A stretch of DNA of 64,000 nucleotides from Chitinophaga sp. Ak27 (GTDB lineage Bacteria > Bacteroidota > Bacteroidia > Chitinophagales > Chitinophagaceae). The notes below the pieces were generated by a model, which saw nothing but the letters and a program-made list of their open reading frames with translations, ran no database searches and was not told the DNA's origin. The translations under genes were made by a program, and so were the position numbers. Position 1 is the stretch's first letter. Every line of letters starts with the position of its first letter. Shown here in pieces: positions 44,958 through 53,491 of the stretch. The stretch spans positions 78,727 to 142,726 of the forward strand of contig NZ_JABAOB010000013.1 of the NCBI RefSeq assembly GCF_012726295.1, written 5' to 3'.

Positions 44958-45263
44958 TTAATCTTCCCGTTCGGGTTTCTGGTTCATGGATCGAATCCGC
45001 TTAATGTCTTCCTCCAGCTCAGACAGGTAAAACACCTTCTTACGCTCACCCAGATCATGGCGGCGGATCAGGGACATTTGTACGAACTTCCGGAGTGTGG
45101 GGGCAGAAACACCTATAATTTTACAAGCCTGCCGGATGTTCAGCGGTGTTTCTGATAAACCTTTGGATAGGTTATTTTCCTGGAGGCAGGACTTAACGAT
45201 ACTTTCAATAAAGAGTCTTGCTTGCTCTATACTGAAACCAATAAATTGCATTTGCTCACTCAT
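44958..45263 (-). CDS. Helix-turn-helix (excisionase/MerR-like) DNA-binding protein
   Basis: A 101-residue protein. NIRQACKIIGVSAPTLRKFVQMSLIRRHDLGERKKVF, in segments, is a winged helix of the HTH_17 type used by excisionases and element regulators. It lies 26 bases upstream of the primase-like gene on the same strand and is likely co-transcribed with it. Confidence 0.8.
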   Translation of the reverse strand: MSEQMQFIGFSIEQARLFIESIVKSCLQENNLSKGLSETPLNIRQACKIIGVSAPTLRKFVQMSLIRRHDLGERKKVFYLSELEEDIKRIRSMNQKPERED

Positions 45264-45373
45264 ATCTCTTCACTATTGATTCAGAGCAAATATGAATGCA
45301 AAAAATGCCGGTTTAAGGCAAATACCGGAAAAAACATGCAAAATCCGGACTTTGTTTGTAGGATGGCGATTGC

Positions 45374-46414
45374 TTATTTTCTTTTATTGTTAGCTAACTC
45401 CTTCTTAATCAATTCAATGATGGGAGATATATCTTTCTCCTGTTGTTTACGCTTCTTGGGGTTAATCTTGCCCATACTCACCTCAGAAAAACCGGAAAAT
45501 GGGGTTCCGTTTGCCTTGAATACCCGAACTTTCTTTTCAATTACCTGCCAGGAAACGATAAGTCCCTTTATATCCTTCAATACCTGAAAGATGATTTTTA
45601 GAGACTGATTATCGAAGTTATCCTTTTTGATCAGCTCTAATAGGGGGCTGTTTTCATTGCAAAATATTTTACGAAAGGTATCCACATCGTAAGGGATATG
45701 AAAGTAAGGTTGGAAGGCGGTATATAAAAAATCAACCACTTCTTTGCAAGTTGCCGGAGAGAGTTCTTCATTTAACTTCAGATAATTATAACTGCTGGCT
45801 TCCCTTTCCCGTTTTTCGGATGTGGGTACATCCAATTGTTTGGAAGAAGAGGTGCCCGGTTGTCCATTAGCATCTGTAATTTTCGCCTTCCCTGTTTTTC
45901 CTTGAAGAGTTCGTAAATAGCCGAGTAACATTGCTCTTTGTTCCTTGTCCCTCTCCACTATCCTTAAAAAGTCTGCATTCTTTTGAAAATTGGATTTTTT
46001 CAGCAAAGCCCATTTCTGTTTGTGATCCGCATCATCCAAATCATATTGATATGCCTGAGGATACTTCTTGAGCAACTTAATCAAGTATTCAAGTTTTGTA
46101 TCATCATAATGTTGGTTTTTCATCTTTGTAAATATTTCAATTCGAAGAATTGATTCCTCAAAGTTGAAATACAGATACCGGCTGCACCAGTCAAAATGAT
46201 TTACCAGGCTATCGAAGTTTAACGGAAACGGACATCTTATAAACGAAATACAATAGTGGTTATGCAGAGCATGGTTGGCAAGCTTATCAAAGTCAATAGT
46301 CAGACGAGAGGATTTCTTCGTCTGATCGTTGTAGGGTATTTCTCGGACGAAAGCGCTTGTTTCTCTTACTCTGACAATAAAGGGCACGTCCTTAACTTGG
46401 TCGAGGGCCATCAT
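45374..46414 (-). CDS. Hypothetical element protein
   Basis: A 346-residue protein that I do not recognise. The N-terminal half has an RVRETSAFVREIPYNDQ start and a Tyr-rich middle (KLLKKYPQAYQYDLDDADHKQKW). The C-terminal half is helical and ends in a basic segment (GKINPKKRKQQEKDISP). It has neither membrane segments nor a nuclease motif. Position between helix-turn-helix/primase genes and the IS suggests a regulatory or replication role for the element, without direct evidence. Confidence 0.65.
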   Translation of the reverse strand: MMALDQVKDVPFIVRVRETSAFVREIPYNDQTKKSSRLTIDFDKLANHALHNHYCISFIRCPFPLNFDSLVNHFDWCSRYLYFNFEESILRIEIFTKMKNQHYDDTKLEYLIKLLKKYPQAYQYDLDDADHKQKWALLKKSNFQKNADFLRIVERDKEQRAMLLGYLRTLQGKTGKAKITDANGQPGTSSSKQLDVPTSEKREREASSYNYLKLNEELSPATCKEVVDFLYTAFQPYFHIPYDVDTFRKIFCNENSPLLELIKKDNFDNQSLKIIFQVLKDIKGLIVSWQVIEKKVRVFKANGTPFSGFSEVSMGKINPKKRKQQEKDISPIIELIKKELANNKRK

Positions 46415-46461
46415 TGCTTATAAGTTAATGTATAAATTTACCAGTTAAATGGGCTAAAATG

Positions 46462-47775
46462 GGAGTGTAAAATAAACTGTGTCAACATTTAATTTACAAT
46501 CGTAATTTGAGCCGCTCACCAAATATAATTGATAACTGAGACACAGTCAGGCTCCAGTTCTGGAGGGGCTGTGTCCACTTCTTTTGGATATTTTGGGTAG
46601 CCAGATAAATTAGTTTTAGCAAAGCCATATCGGAAGTAAAGGCCCCTTTGGTTTTGGTCACTTTACGCACCTGTCGGTGGAACCCTTCTATGGTATTAGT
46701 GGTGTAGATGAGTCTGCGGATAGCCTCAGAATATTGGAAGTATGTACTGAGCTTATCCCAGTTTCGGCGCCAGGAGTCTATTACAACGGGATACTTTTTG
46801 CCCCATTTGTCATCCAGCTGCTCCAACTGGGATTCCGCCTCTTCTTTGCTTACCGCTTGATAAACGGGTTTTAAATCGGCCATAAATACCTTCTGGTCCT
46901 TACTGGCTATGTACCTGATAGAATTACGGATTTGATGTACTACGCAGCTCTGTACCGCTGTAGCGGGGAATATCGTGGTAATAGCCTCCGAAAAGCCTTT
47001 TAAATTGTCAATACAGGCAATAAGTATATCAGATATACCCCGCTGTTGAAGATTGGCCAGGACGCTCAACCAGAAGTTAGCTCCCTCACTTTCCGAGACA
47101 TACATGCCCAACAACTCTTTGCGTCCATCAGTGTTTATTCCAAGGATATTGTAAACACAGCGGTTAACTACTTTGCCATCTTCTTTGACTTTATAAAACA
47201 TCGCATCCAGCCAAATAATGCAATACAGTGGCTCCAGGGGACGGGCCTGCCATTCTTTAACAAGGGGGATAATTTTATCAGTGATGGAAGACAATGTTGC
47301 TGCGGAAATATCGGTATCGTACATATCTTTGATATGAGCAGAGATGTCCCGTAGGCTCATCCCATGACCATACATGCCGATAATCTTGCTTTCGAGGCTC
47401 TCAGCCAGGATGGTCTCCCGCTTTTTGATAATCTGAGGCTCAAAGCTGCTTGCCCGGTCACGGGGCGTCTCCAGTTCGATAGTTCCATCAGCTGTTTTAA
47501 GCTGTTTCCGGTTTTTACCGTTCTTTCGATTTCCGTTTGCCCTCTCTTCATCGTCTAAATGAACTTCCATCTCACCCTCCAGGGCAGCTTCGAGAATATC
47601 TTTCAGCAGAGGCGCAAAAGCACCATCTTTACCAAACAGGGACTTACCGGAGCGCAGTTGCTCCAATGTCTTCCGTTTGAGTTCTTCGTAGTCAAATTTT
47701 CCTTTTTGTTCCATAAAAAAACTGTATTAAAGATCTTGAATTTTTAGTCTTTGACACAGTTTATTTTACAGTCTC
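46462..47775 (-). mobile_element. Intact IS256-family insertion sequence
   Basis: A 1314-bp element with inverted ends. TGTAAAATAAACTGTGTCAA at 46466-46485 is perfectly repeated in inverted form at 47751-47770, with GGAG and GTCTC at the outer tips. The 9-bp sequence GCTAAAATG flanks both sides (46453-46461 and 47776-47784), a target duplication of the size expected for IS256. It inserted between genes and did not break one. Confidence 0.9.
46494..47714 (-). CDS. IS256-family (Mutator-type) transposase
   Basis: A 406-residue DDE transposase, full length for the family. The catalytic acids are visible in IIWLDAMFYKVKEDG, ILIACIDNLKGF and YTTNTIEGFHRQVRK. The N-terminal helical domain has LEAALEGEMEVHLDDEERANGNRKNG split by the usual zinc-less linker. 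The gene is intact, and the inverted repeats and the target duplication are intact as well, so this IS may still be active. Confidence 0.96.
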   Translation of the reverse strand: MEQKGKFDYEELKRKTLEQLRSGKSLFGKDGAFAPLLKDILEAALEGEMEVHLDDEERANGNRKNGKNRKQLKTADGTIELETPRDRASSFEPQIIKKRETILAESLESKIIGMYGHGMSLRDISAHIKDMYDTDISAATLSSITDKIIPLVKEWQARPLEPLYCIIWLDAMFYKVKEDGKVVNRCVYNILGINTDGRKELLGMYVSESEGANFWLSVLANLQQRGISDILIACIDNLKGFSEAITTIFPATAVQSCVVHQIRNSIRYIASKDQKVFMADLKPVYQAVSKEEAESQLEQLDDKWGKKYPVVIDSWRRNWDKLSTYFQYSEAIRRLIYTTNTIEGFHRQVRKVTKTKGAFTSDMALLKLIYLATQNIQKKWTQPLQNWSLTVSQLSIIFGERLKLRL

Positions 47776-47842
47776 GCTAAAATGCAAAATAACGAAGATA
47801 TAATCTCTTTTTTATGTGTAATTCTCGGGATTGAGTTCTACA

Positions 47843-48460
47843 TTAGCTTTTCTTAGCAGCCGCCTTTCTTGCATTTTCAGCGATAACATAATTAGCATTC
47901 TCTATCAGAGAATTATTATATGTTATTATTTCAACATCTTCTACAAAAAAATCGCTGTCATCTGTTACTATAATATATCCATTTTGCTTCGCTAATAAAC
48001 AATAATACAAATCATTAAAGTCTAATTTGAGAGGTGGAGATTTTAGAATACTTGAGCCTAGAATCTTTGTTCCACAATCATCATTTACTAACTCATATAA
48101 ATGACTAAAAGTTTCTATATCATCACACAAAGAGATATATGCTTGTTTATATTCTTTTGTAAGTCTATAAGTAGACTTATAATGGGTTTTATCTGGGGTT
48201 ATTCCGTTTGTTGCGCAAAACTTATTATAAGAAACATCCCGAATAAATCTATTAATAATCTCAGACAATAACAACGCGGTTACTACTATCTTTGGAGAAG
48301 AGTGATGCTTTTTAAATTTCTCAAAAAAATCCAAGTATTTAATTTCTCTCTTTGTCAAATTGAAAGGAGGCTTTAATATCATTAGCCACAGGTTTGCATC
48401 AAAGAAATATTTCTTTGATGCAATAGTGACTTTGTCAATGCTTCTTATATTATAACTCAT
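47843..48460 (-). CDS. PIN-domain ribonuclease-like protein
   Basis: A 205-residue PIN protein. Acidic active-site residues are visible: Asp21 (FFDAN), Glu67 (LLSEIINR), Asp147/Asp150 (LDFNDLYY) and Asp167/168/170 (VTDDSDF). PIN proteins cut RNA, often as toxins. It overlaps the upstream STAS-like gene by one base (TAATG), so the two are translationally coupled. The third partner is the GHKL ATPase. No classical antitoxin is seen, so the STAS-like protein and ATPase may control it. Confidence 0.85.
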   Translation of the reverse strand: MSYNIRSIDKVTIASKKYFFDANLWLMILKPPFNLTKREIKYLDFFEKFKKHHSSPKIVVTALLLSEIINRFIRDVSYNKFCATNGITPDKTHYKSTYRLTKEYKQAYISLCDDIETFSHLYELVNDDCGTKILGSSILKSPPLKLDFNDLYYCLLAKQNGYIIVTDDSDFFVEDVEIITYNNSLIENANYVIAENARKAAAKKS

Positions 48461-48786
48461 TAGGCAATAGCATTCTCGATCAGAGAATCATATTCTTTTG
48501 AGTTAATAGCATTTTCCTTAACTTCTTCAATTTTTTCAGCTAAATGAGGAAGGCTAGCAAAATTAATTTTCAACAAATTATCAATTTGCTTAGGGTCAAA
48601 TAACAAATACATCTTACCAATTGATGCATTCAAAAACTGGGTTGAACAACGATTTATTCCCTCAAAGGAAATTTCCATTAATTGATGAGATTTGAATGCT
48701 TGTTCTAGGGCCGAGAAAACTTCTAAGCCTTCATTGTGGAATGCAGCAATTGGACTTTTTAGTATTTCAGAAACCACAATTTTCAT
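48460..48786 (-). CDS. STAS-like (DUF4325) protein
   Basis: A 108-residue protein. SPIAAFHNEGLEVFSALEQAFKSHQLMEISFEGINRCSTQFLNASIG, in parts, shows the STAS-like fold and the Ser/Thr in NRCSTQF expected of anti-anti-sigma-like DUF4325 proteins. It lies between a GHKL ATPase gene (87 bases upstream) and a PIN gene (1-base overlap). In anti-sigma partner switches an ATPase of this class binds or phosphorylates a STAS protein. That relationship is inferred here. Confidence 0.85.
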   Translation of the reverse strand: MKIVVSEILKSPIAAFHNEGLEVFSALEQAFKSHQLMEISFEGINRCSTQFLNASIGKMYLLFDPKQIDNLLKINFASLPHLAEKIEEVKENAINSKEYDSLIENAIA

Positions 48787-48873
48787 AAACGATATTTTAA
48801 AATGCTAAATATTTTAGTATAAATATAAACATTCTTAGTGCAAAATTAGTTCCATTTGTGGAAAAAAAGAGAT

Positions 48874-49716
48874 TTATTTTTTAAATATTAAGTTAATTGT
48901 GGTTCCCCTAAAGGGTGATGTAATGACCCTTCCTTCCTCAAATATTGTATTTGCGTATTCAGAAGACCAAAAACCATCGCCAGAGACAATTTGCATAACT
49001 CCTTTATTTTCAGCACAATACTTATACATACTTCTTATACCGAGACTTCCAGGTGTTTGATCTAAAATTAACTTACTACTATTTCCAGCTAAAGCCCAAA
49101 TGATCGATTCAAGATGTGAAGTTACCTCTCCTCCTGTGGCTTTGGATACACGATTAAGAAATCCATCCCCCAAGTCTACCATGCTAAATTTCAGAATACC
49201 TATCCTGGGATAATATTGTCCCCCCACAAAAAAAGGATCTTTAGTGTTTGCATGGTGATTAGTATTACAGAAAACCTCAAGTAAATCCTCATAAATTCTC
49301 TCCTTTAAATTATTATCCAAATTATCTGGCATTCCCCTGTGAGAAAGTAGTTCATGATCAACATAGTTGCAAAATTCATCCTTTGCGTTACAATCAAATG
49401 CCATAACAGGAACTGTACTTTTACGGTCGTCTACAATCTCATTACTATCACGTAAAAATCCGTTACGAAACAGCACATTAAATTTTTCTTTTATAATTCC
49501 ATATTCTGTTTCAAAAAGCAAGTTATTGCTACGTTCAAGGCTATATAGCATAGCTAAAAGCAATGCGCACATGTTACCATCGAACCATTCTATATTCGTA
49601 AAATCAATATGTATCTTTGTATTATTATATGCTAAGCAAAAATTATAGAATTTACCTAATTGATTATAACCACTATAATCTGTTGAGATTTTGTCTAATA
49701 GTTTGAAGGTTAGCAT
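48874..49716 (-). CDS. STAS-like / GHKL ATPase protein
   Basis: A 280-residue protein. The N-terminal 80 residues look STAS-like (TKIHIDFTNIEWFDGNMCALLLAML). The C-terminal part is a histidine-kinase-type ATPase: N-box EDLLEVFCNTNHHA (144-157), G1 VDLGDGF (180-186), G2 TPGSLGIRSM (221-230) and a terminal RGTTINLIF strand. It lacks a phospho-acceptor histidine domain, so it resembles anti-sigma kinase-type switches more than sensor kinases. It is the first gene of the ATPase/STAS/PIN module. Confidence 0.82.
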   Translation of the reverse strand: MLTFKLLDKISTDYSGYNQLGKFYNFCLAYNNTKIHIDFTNIEWFDGNMCALLLAMLYSLERSNNLLFETEYGIIKEKFNVLFRNGFLRDSNEIVDDRKSTVPVMAFDCNAKDEFCNYVDHELLSHRGMPDNLDNNLKERIYEDLLEVFCNTNHHANTKDPFFVGGQYYPRIGILKFSMVDLGDGFLNRVSKATGGEVTSHLESIIWALAGNSSKLILDQTPGSLGIRSMYKYCAENKGVMQIVSGDGFWSSEYANTIFEEGRVITSPFRGTTINLIFKK

Positions 49717-49876
49717 TGTCTTGAATTATTGTATTAAAACTTATCTGCTTATTCATCTAAATATAAATTATATATCTTGATTTTATTAATCATATTAAGA
49801 ACATACAAGAGAAAGGCTATTATTAATTGATCTATTTCCTTTTTTGAAATAATTCAATATTCGGAAATTCCAATAA

Positions 49877-50281
49877 TTAATTCTCCAATCGATGTTTTAA
49901 ATTATTGATTTCGATTACCCACTCTTCAGCTCCCTCCCAGCATTCTTTCATTTCTGAATCGGTGGCGATCATATCAATACACTTAATTGCCAATTCTCTT
50001 AGCTCATTAGAGATTTGTTGTTGTTGTTTTAATATTTCAATTACCGGCTCCAGATTATGGGCAACCTCATGGTAATCTGCTGGTATTTTACCGTCCAGGA
50101 TACATATTACCTCTGCAGCGGCCACGGCCGGCTCGTTAAAATTCGCGTTGTCAGGATTATCGATTGACGCCTGAAGTGTTTCTCTAATAAATTCAAGAGT
50201 TGGCATTCTACTTAAGTCAATAACCCAATCTCCCGCGCCATCATTTCCGAAACTTCCTTCATTCCATGTTCCCATTTTCAA
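49877..50281 (-). CDS. DUF4259 domain-containing protein
   Basis: A 134-residue protein with the family start MGTWNEGSFGNDGAGDWVIDL (in short, MGTWxxGxFxNDxAxDW), the AAAEVICILDG segment and LRELAIKCIDMI. The family is widespread in genomes with polymorphic toxins and their immunity proteins, but its function is not established. Translation may start at the second Met (50275), which gives the usual family N-terminus. Confidence 0.85.
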   Translation of the reverse strand: MKMGTWNEGSFGNDGAGDWVIDLSRMPTLEFIRETLQASIDNPDNANFNEPAVAAAEVICILDGKIPADYHEVAHNLEPVIEILKQQQQISNELRELAIKCIDMIATDSEMKECWEGAEEWVIEINNLKHRLEN

Positions 50282-50310
50282 AATTTTTGTTATGTAATAA
50301 TAGGTTTACG

Positions 50311-50964
50311 CTATTTCTTCGGTTTATTAATTTTTTTGAGTCTCTCGTTCCAAATTGTAGTTATCGCACTTCCGATCCTCTCGAATTCAGCAATCGAAAA
50401 TTCATCAGTTTTTGCATTATTACACCAATAGCAACAAAGAGCTATGTTATCATTCGTATACGGTAAAAAAGGATCTTTCCTATCTAATTCCATAAATTTT
50501 CCTCTTGTAAGATGGCGCTTAGTCTTGATCCAGCCATGTTCCGCCAGTTCTTTAATTTCGGATTCAAGAACCTTACAATAGGTGCAAGACCGATCAATTT
50601 CATCAGCACCATAGAATTTAATGAATTCCTCTTTTGAAAAGAAATGCTGTTCCTGAAATACCTTCTCTAATGCAGACATGTGCTGAGTATTTTTGTCATA
50701 CCAATTCTTATACAATTTGTCCAGCTCCCCAATTTTAATATGGGGATAATTCGGTACAGGAAAAGAGGAAACCATCTGGTGACAACGTGCGTATAAATCG
50801 TATAATTCCTTCCGAACAGAAAGCTTAATCAGTTCATCAATGTTGGGTTCTGGAATAGCCGGACTCTCAATGAAAAAATGAAATAAGCGAATATTAACAA
50901 AACTCTCAAAGGCCCGTTTTCGTATTTCACTATATTTCCTTTGGGCAATATTTGTTTGGGGCAT
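50311..50964 (-). CDS. HNH-endonuclease-like protein
   Basis: A 217-residue protein. The C-terminal half has the zinc-knuckle HNH layout: SCTYCKV, then KFMELDRKDPFLPYTNDN and CCYWCNNAKTDEFS. The first His of the canonical D-H pair appears to be replaced (LDR), so activity is uncertain. The N-terminal half is helical and unrecognised. It lies next to the DUF4259 gene on the same strand, 29 bases apart. Confidence 0.8.
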   Translation of the reverse strand: MPQTNIAQRKYSEIRKRAFESFVNIRLFHFFIESPAIPEPNIDELIKLSVRKELYDLYARCHQMVSSFPVPNYPHIKIGELDKLYKNWYDKNTQHMSALEKVFQEQHFFSKEEFIKFYGADEIDRSCTYCKVLESEIKELAEHGWIKTKRHLTRGKFMELDRKDPFLPYTNDNIALCCYWCNNAKTDEFSIAEFERIGSAITTIWNERLKKINKPKK

Positions 50965-51140
50965 GCTATTGCTTTATGAGTAATAGAATTAGCAAGTTGT
51001 TGCATTTTTAACAACAACTCAATTTGAATTAAAAACGTTCTCCGTTACATAGCTCTTGCATTTAAGATGACGACAAACACCGGAGCAATATACCCAATGT
51101 AATTTTCCCTTTTTAAATGCGATCTGGATGCAATCCAATC

Positions 51141-51202
51141 GTTTTACAGTATATTTTATCAAAATAATCTGTTTTACAGTAGACCAAATTCGTTTTACAG
51201 TA
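51141..51202 (+). repeat. Three iteron-like repeats GTTTTACAGTA
   Basis: Perfect 11-bp repeats at 51141-51151, 51171-51181 and 51192-51202. Spacings of 30 and 21 bases are close to three and two helical turns, so bound proteins would sit on the same DNA face. Two are followed by AGACC or GACC. Confidence 0.7.
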
Positions 51203-51237
51203 AGACCGAACACCAGAAACGTAAACAAACATAAAAA

Positions 51238-51345
51238 TTCGGGAATTCCGAATTTCTTAGCATCAATAAGACTTTCTTCCTCCCATCAACCAGACTTTTG
51301 AACTATTTCCAAAATGGAAATAGTTAACCATTCGGAAATTCCGAA
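51238..51345. repeat. Pair of 15-bp palindromes (intact copy)
   Basis: TTCGGGAATTCCGAA at 51238-51252 and TTCGGAAATTCCGAA at 51331-51345, with TTTCCAAAATGGAAA between. The same trio occurs beside the excisionase remnant at 28408-28503. A partial copy lies at 49860-49871. Confidence 0.65.
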
Positions 51346-51354
51346 CAGTTCAAA

Positions 51355-51702
51355 CTAACTCTTAAAAACCTTCTGTTGCATATACCTGGTAACATATTCA
51401 TCCACCGAACAATCCGAACCATTCTCCAATCCCTTCACCCAATCCAGTATCTCCGACTTCTTAAACTTCAATAGCTTCCCCATTCTGAAATGTGGCATCT
51501 CCCCCTTTGCACACTTGTTATAAATAGTGTTCACATCCAACCGGAGAAAATCCGCTAGTTCCTTTACAGACATGATTTCACCGCCCCCGGCTAGCCGGGG
51601 CTTTTTCGAAACAGTTTCCAGCAATTCAATCATTAACGATTTGATTTCCCGAATATCAGATTCCATACACATTAATCGTTGTTCTATTGAAGCCATATTC
51701 AT
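51355..51702 (-). CDS. Excisionase-type helix-turn-helix protein
   Basis: A 115-residue protein. The N-terminal 45 residues form a coiled-coil-like helix (IEQRLMCMESDIREIKSLMIEL). Then comes an HTH_17 domain, MSVKELADFLRLDVNTIYNKCAKGEMPHFRMGKLLKFKKSEI in two parts. It probably bends DNA at the attachment site and helps excision. It overlaps the integrase stop by one base (TGATG). Confidence 0.88.
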   Translation of the reverse strand: MNMASIEQRLMCMESDIREIKSLMIELLETVSKKPRLAGGGEIMSVKELADFLRLDVNTIYNKCAKGEMPHFRMGKLLKFKKSEILDWVKGLENGSDCSVDEYVTRYMQQKVFKS

Positions 51703-52829
51703 CAGTTTAAGTGATCATAAATCGCCTTGTTCGCGGCTTTGGCCCTTGTTACATCAGGCACCTGCGCATAGATTTGGGTTGTTTTTACATGTTTGTGGTT
51801 CAGCATTTTGCTGACTACATATATATCTTCTCCTTTCTCAATAAGGTCTGTAGCATATTTGTGCCGCCAGTTATGGAACTTGGCTTTATCTTTTAATCCT
51901 ACGCTACTGAACCAGTCCTGCAACTTTGTACGTGTCCGGGAATAATTAAGATCAGGGAATACCAGGCCATCCCCCTCCGGTTTCTCTCCAAGAATGGTAT
52001 AAGCCTGTTTACTGATGTAATGCTTAAAAGAGCGGCCCGGTTTAGGATCGACAATGTATGCATACCATGAATCCAGTGGAGTGGAGTAATGCAGATCACT
52101 CCATTTTAATATTTTAATGGCACTGAAGCGGAATCCAGTGAGCAAAGCAAAAATGGAAGACCTGAAAACAGTATCATCATCCACTGGATTTTGAATTAAT
52201 AACTTCAATTCTGCATCGTCCAGTATCTGGCGGTGTGTATCTATATTGCCTATCCGTTTTACCCGGATGGTATAATCCTCCGGAAGAAACCTGTCCAGGT
52301 AAGCTTCTTTCACAATGATTGTAAATTTATCATAGTAAGAAGCGGCTGTATTCTGCGATAGCTTTGTATGTTTGGATTTCAGGGAATGTGTATTTAACAA
52401 GAATTGCTTGAACTTTTGGAGAAAGATTTCATCTATATGCCTGAATTTACAATGGTCACCCATCCATTTATGTAAGTATTTAACGGCCGTTTCATAATGA
52501 GTGGTATCAACATTCTCTCGCTGCTTTTCCCGGATGAAACTCTTTGCATAAAGAAAGAAATCAGCATCTAATGAATCTTTATTAAATAAACCATTTTCCT
52601 CCAGCATTAATGCTTTCATGCGTTTGATGTAGATCTTCTCGGCAATTTCACTATATAACTTGTTCTCCTTAACCTCCAGAGGGGTAACAGGATTAGCGTG
52701 TACATACAGGTTCAGGAACTCTCGCCTGGTGAAGCGCTTGTTATGCGGATTCCATACCGGCGGATAATAATCGATGTATAAGCTCAGCTTCCCGCCTTTC
52801 AATTTCTTCTTGCGCAACTTCCCTCTCAT
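51702..52829 (-). CDS. Tyrosine-type site-specific integrase
   Basis: A 375-residue recombinase. It has an N-terminal arm-binding part (KGGKLSLYIDYYPPVWNP), a SAM-like core-binding domain (about 110-210) and the catalytic domain with Arg in LLTGFRFSAIKI, the H-x-x-R box KFHNWRHKYATDL, a His in MLNHKHVKTT and nucleophile Tyr in QIYAQVPD. It integrates the element at the mnmE 3' end. The downstream excisionase is coupled, and the upstream zinc-finger/HTH gene overlaps by 4 bases. Confidence 0.94.
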   Translation of the reverse strand: MRGKLRKKKLKGGKLSLYIDYYPPVWNPHNKRFTRREFLNLYVHANPVTPLEVKENKLYSEIAEKIYIKRMKALMLEENGLFNKDSLDADFFLYAKSFIREKQRENVDTTHYETAVKYLHKWMGDHCKFRHIDEIFLQKFKQFLLNTHSLKSKHTKLSQNTAASYYDKFTIIVKEAYLDRFLPEDYTIRVKRIGNIDTHRQILDDAELKLLIQNPVDDDTVFRSSIFALLTGFRFSAIKILKWSDLHYSTPLDSWYAYIVDPKPGRSFKHYISKQAYTILGEKPEGDGLVFPDLNYSRTRTKLQDWFSSVGLKDKAKFHNWRHKYATDLIEKGEDIYVVSKMLNHKHVKTTQIYAQVPDVTRAKAANKAIYDHLN

Positions 52830-53233
52830 TTGTTCCCGAATTTGGTGATGATATAATTCATAACTGTTTGCCGGTGAAAGAAAAGACTACGGCCAATGCG
52901 GAGCCGTGGGAATTCGTTATCGTTTTTTATAAGCCGGAATAAGGTACGCTGACTTATCCGGGTGATAGCGGATAAGGCTTTAATGTCTACCAGCTCACTG
53001 GGTTCCTGTGGTGGTAATTGTATAGGAACATAAACAACATGGGAGCCTAATGCTGATTGAAGCATTTTGTCTTTGGTTTCAACATTGGAGTCTTCTACCT
53101 TTTTATTCTTTTGACGGAGTTTATAATTGCGTCTTGCGCATTCAAGTGAGCAAAACTTGGTAACCGTCTTTTGGGCAACGAATATTTCATTACAATGTTC
53201 GCAGATCTTTCTTATTCTGATATTACTGCTCAT
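52826..53233 (-). CDS. Zinc-finger plus helix-turn-helix protein upstream of the integrase
   Basis: A 135-residue protein. Four cysteines make a small zinc knuckle (KICEHCNEIF, KFCSLECARRNY), followed by a linker and an HTH_17 domain (DIKALSAITRISQRTLFRLI, then RIGRSLFFHRQTVMNYI). It is the first gene of the integrase operon, overlapping the integrase start by 4 bases, and probably regulates integration or excision. Confidence 0.85.
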   Translation of the reverse strand: MSSNIRIRKICEHCNEIFVAQKTVTKFCSLECARRNYKLRQKNKKVEDSNVETKDKMLQSALGSHVVYVPIQLPPQEPSELVDIKALSAITRISQRTLFRLIKNDNEFPRLRIGRSLFFHRQTVMNYIITKFGNK

Positions 53234-53491
53234 GTGGAATTATTAAAAAACAGAAATACGGGTTATAAGAGGTATGCTTATCCGGGTCGTCTACTATTTA
53301 AAAACTGTCTACTACTGTCAACTACTGCCATCATTTCTCCAAAACAGAGAATACTGTACCTCTTTCTATACTATTCGAAAGGTACACTTTTGGGGGTCCA
53401 AAACCAAAAAAATCAGGGGGAAATATAAAAAATTTGTCCGGCTACAATCGTTTACTACATTGCGTTTGGAAAGAATATGAAAATAGAGAAA

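Larger units (their letters stand above)
50965..51354. other. Gene-free region with iterons and palindromes 3' of the excisionase
   Basis: No supported gene. It holds three 11-bp direct repeats GTTTTACAGTA (51141-51202), two 15-bp palindromes of the TTCGGAAATTCCGAA type (51238-51345) and a TTTCCAAAATGGAAA palindrome (51306-51320). It lies where arm-type recombination sites or regulators of excision could bind. Confidence 0.6.

Noticed and set aside
45374..46414. RteC-type regulator of conjugative transposons
   Set aside because: Length and element context fit loosely but the characteristic RteC motifs are not recognisable, so I left it as hypothetical.
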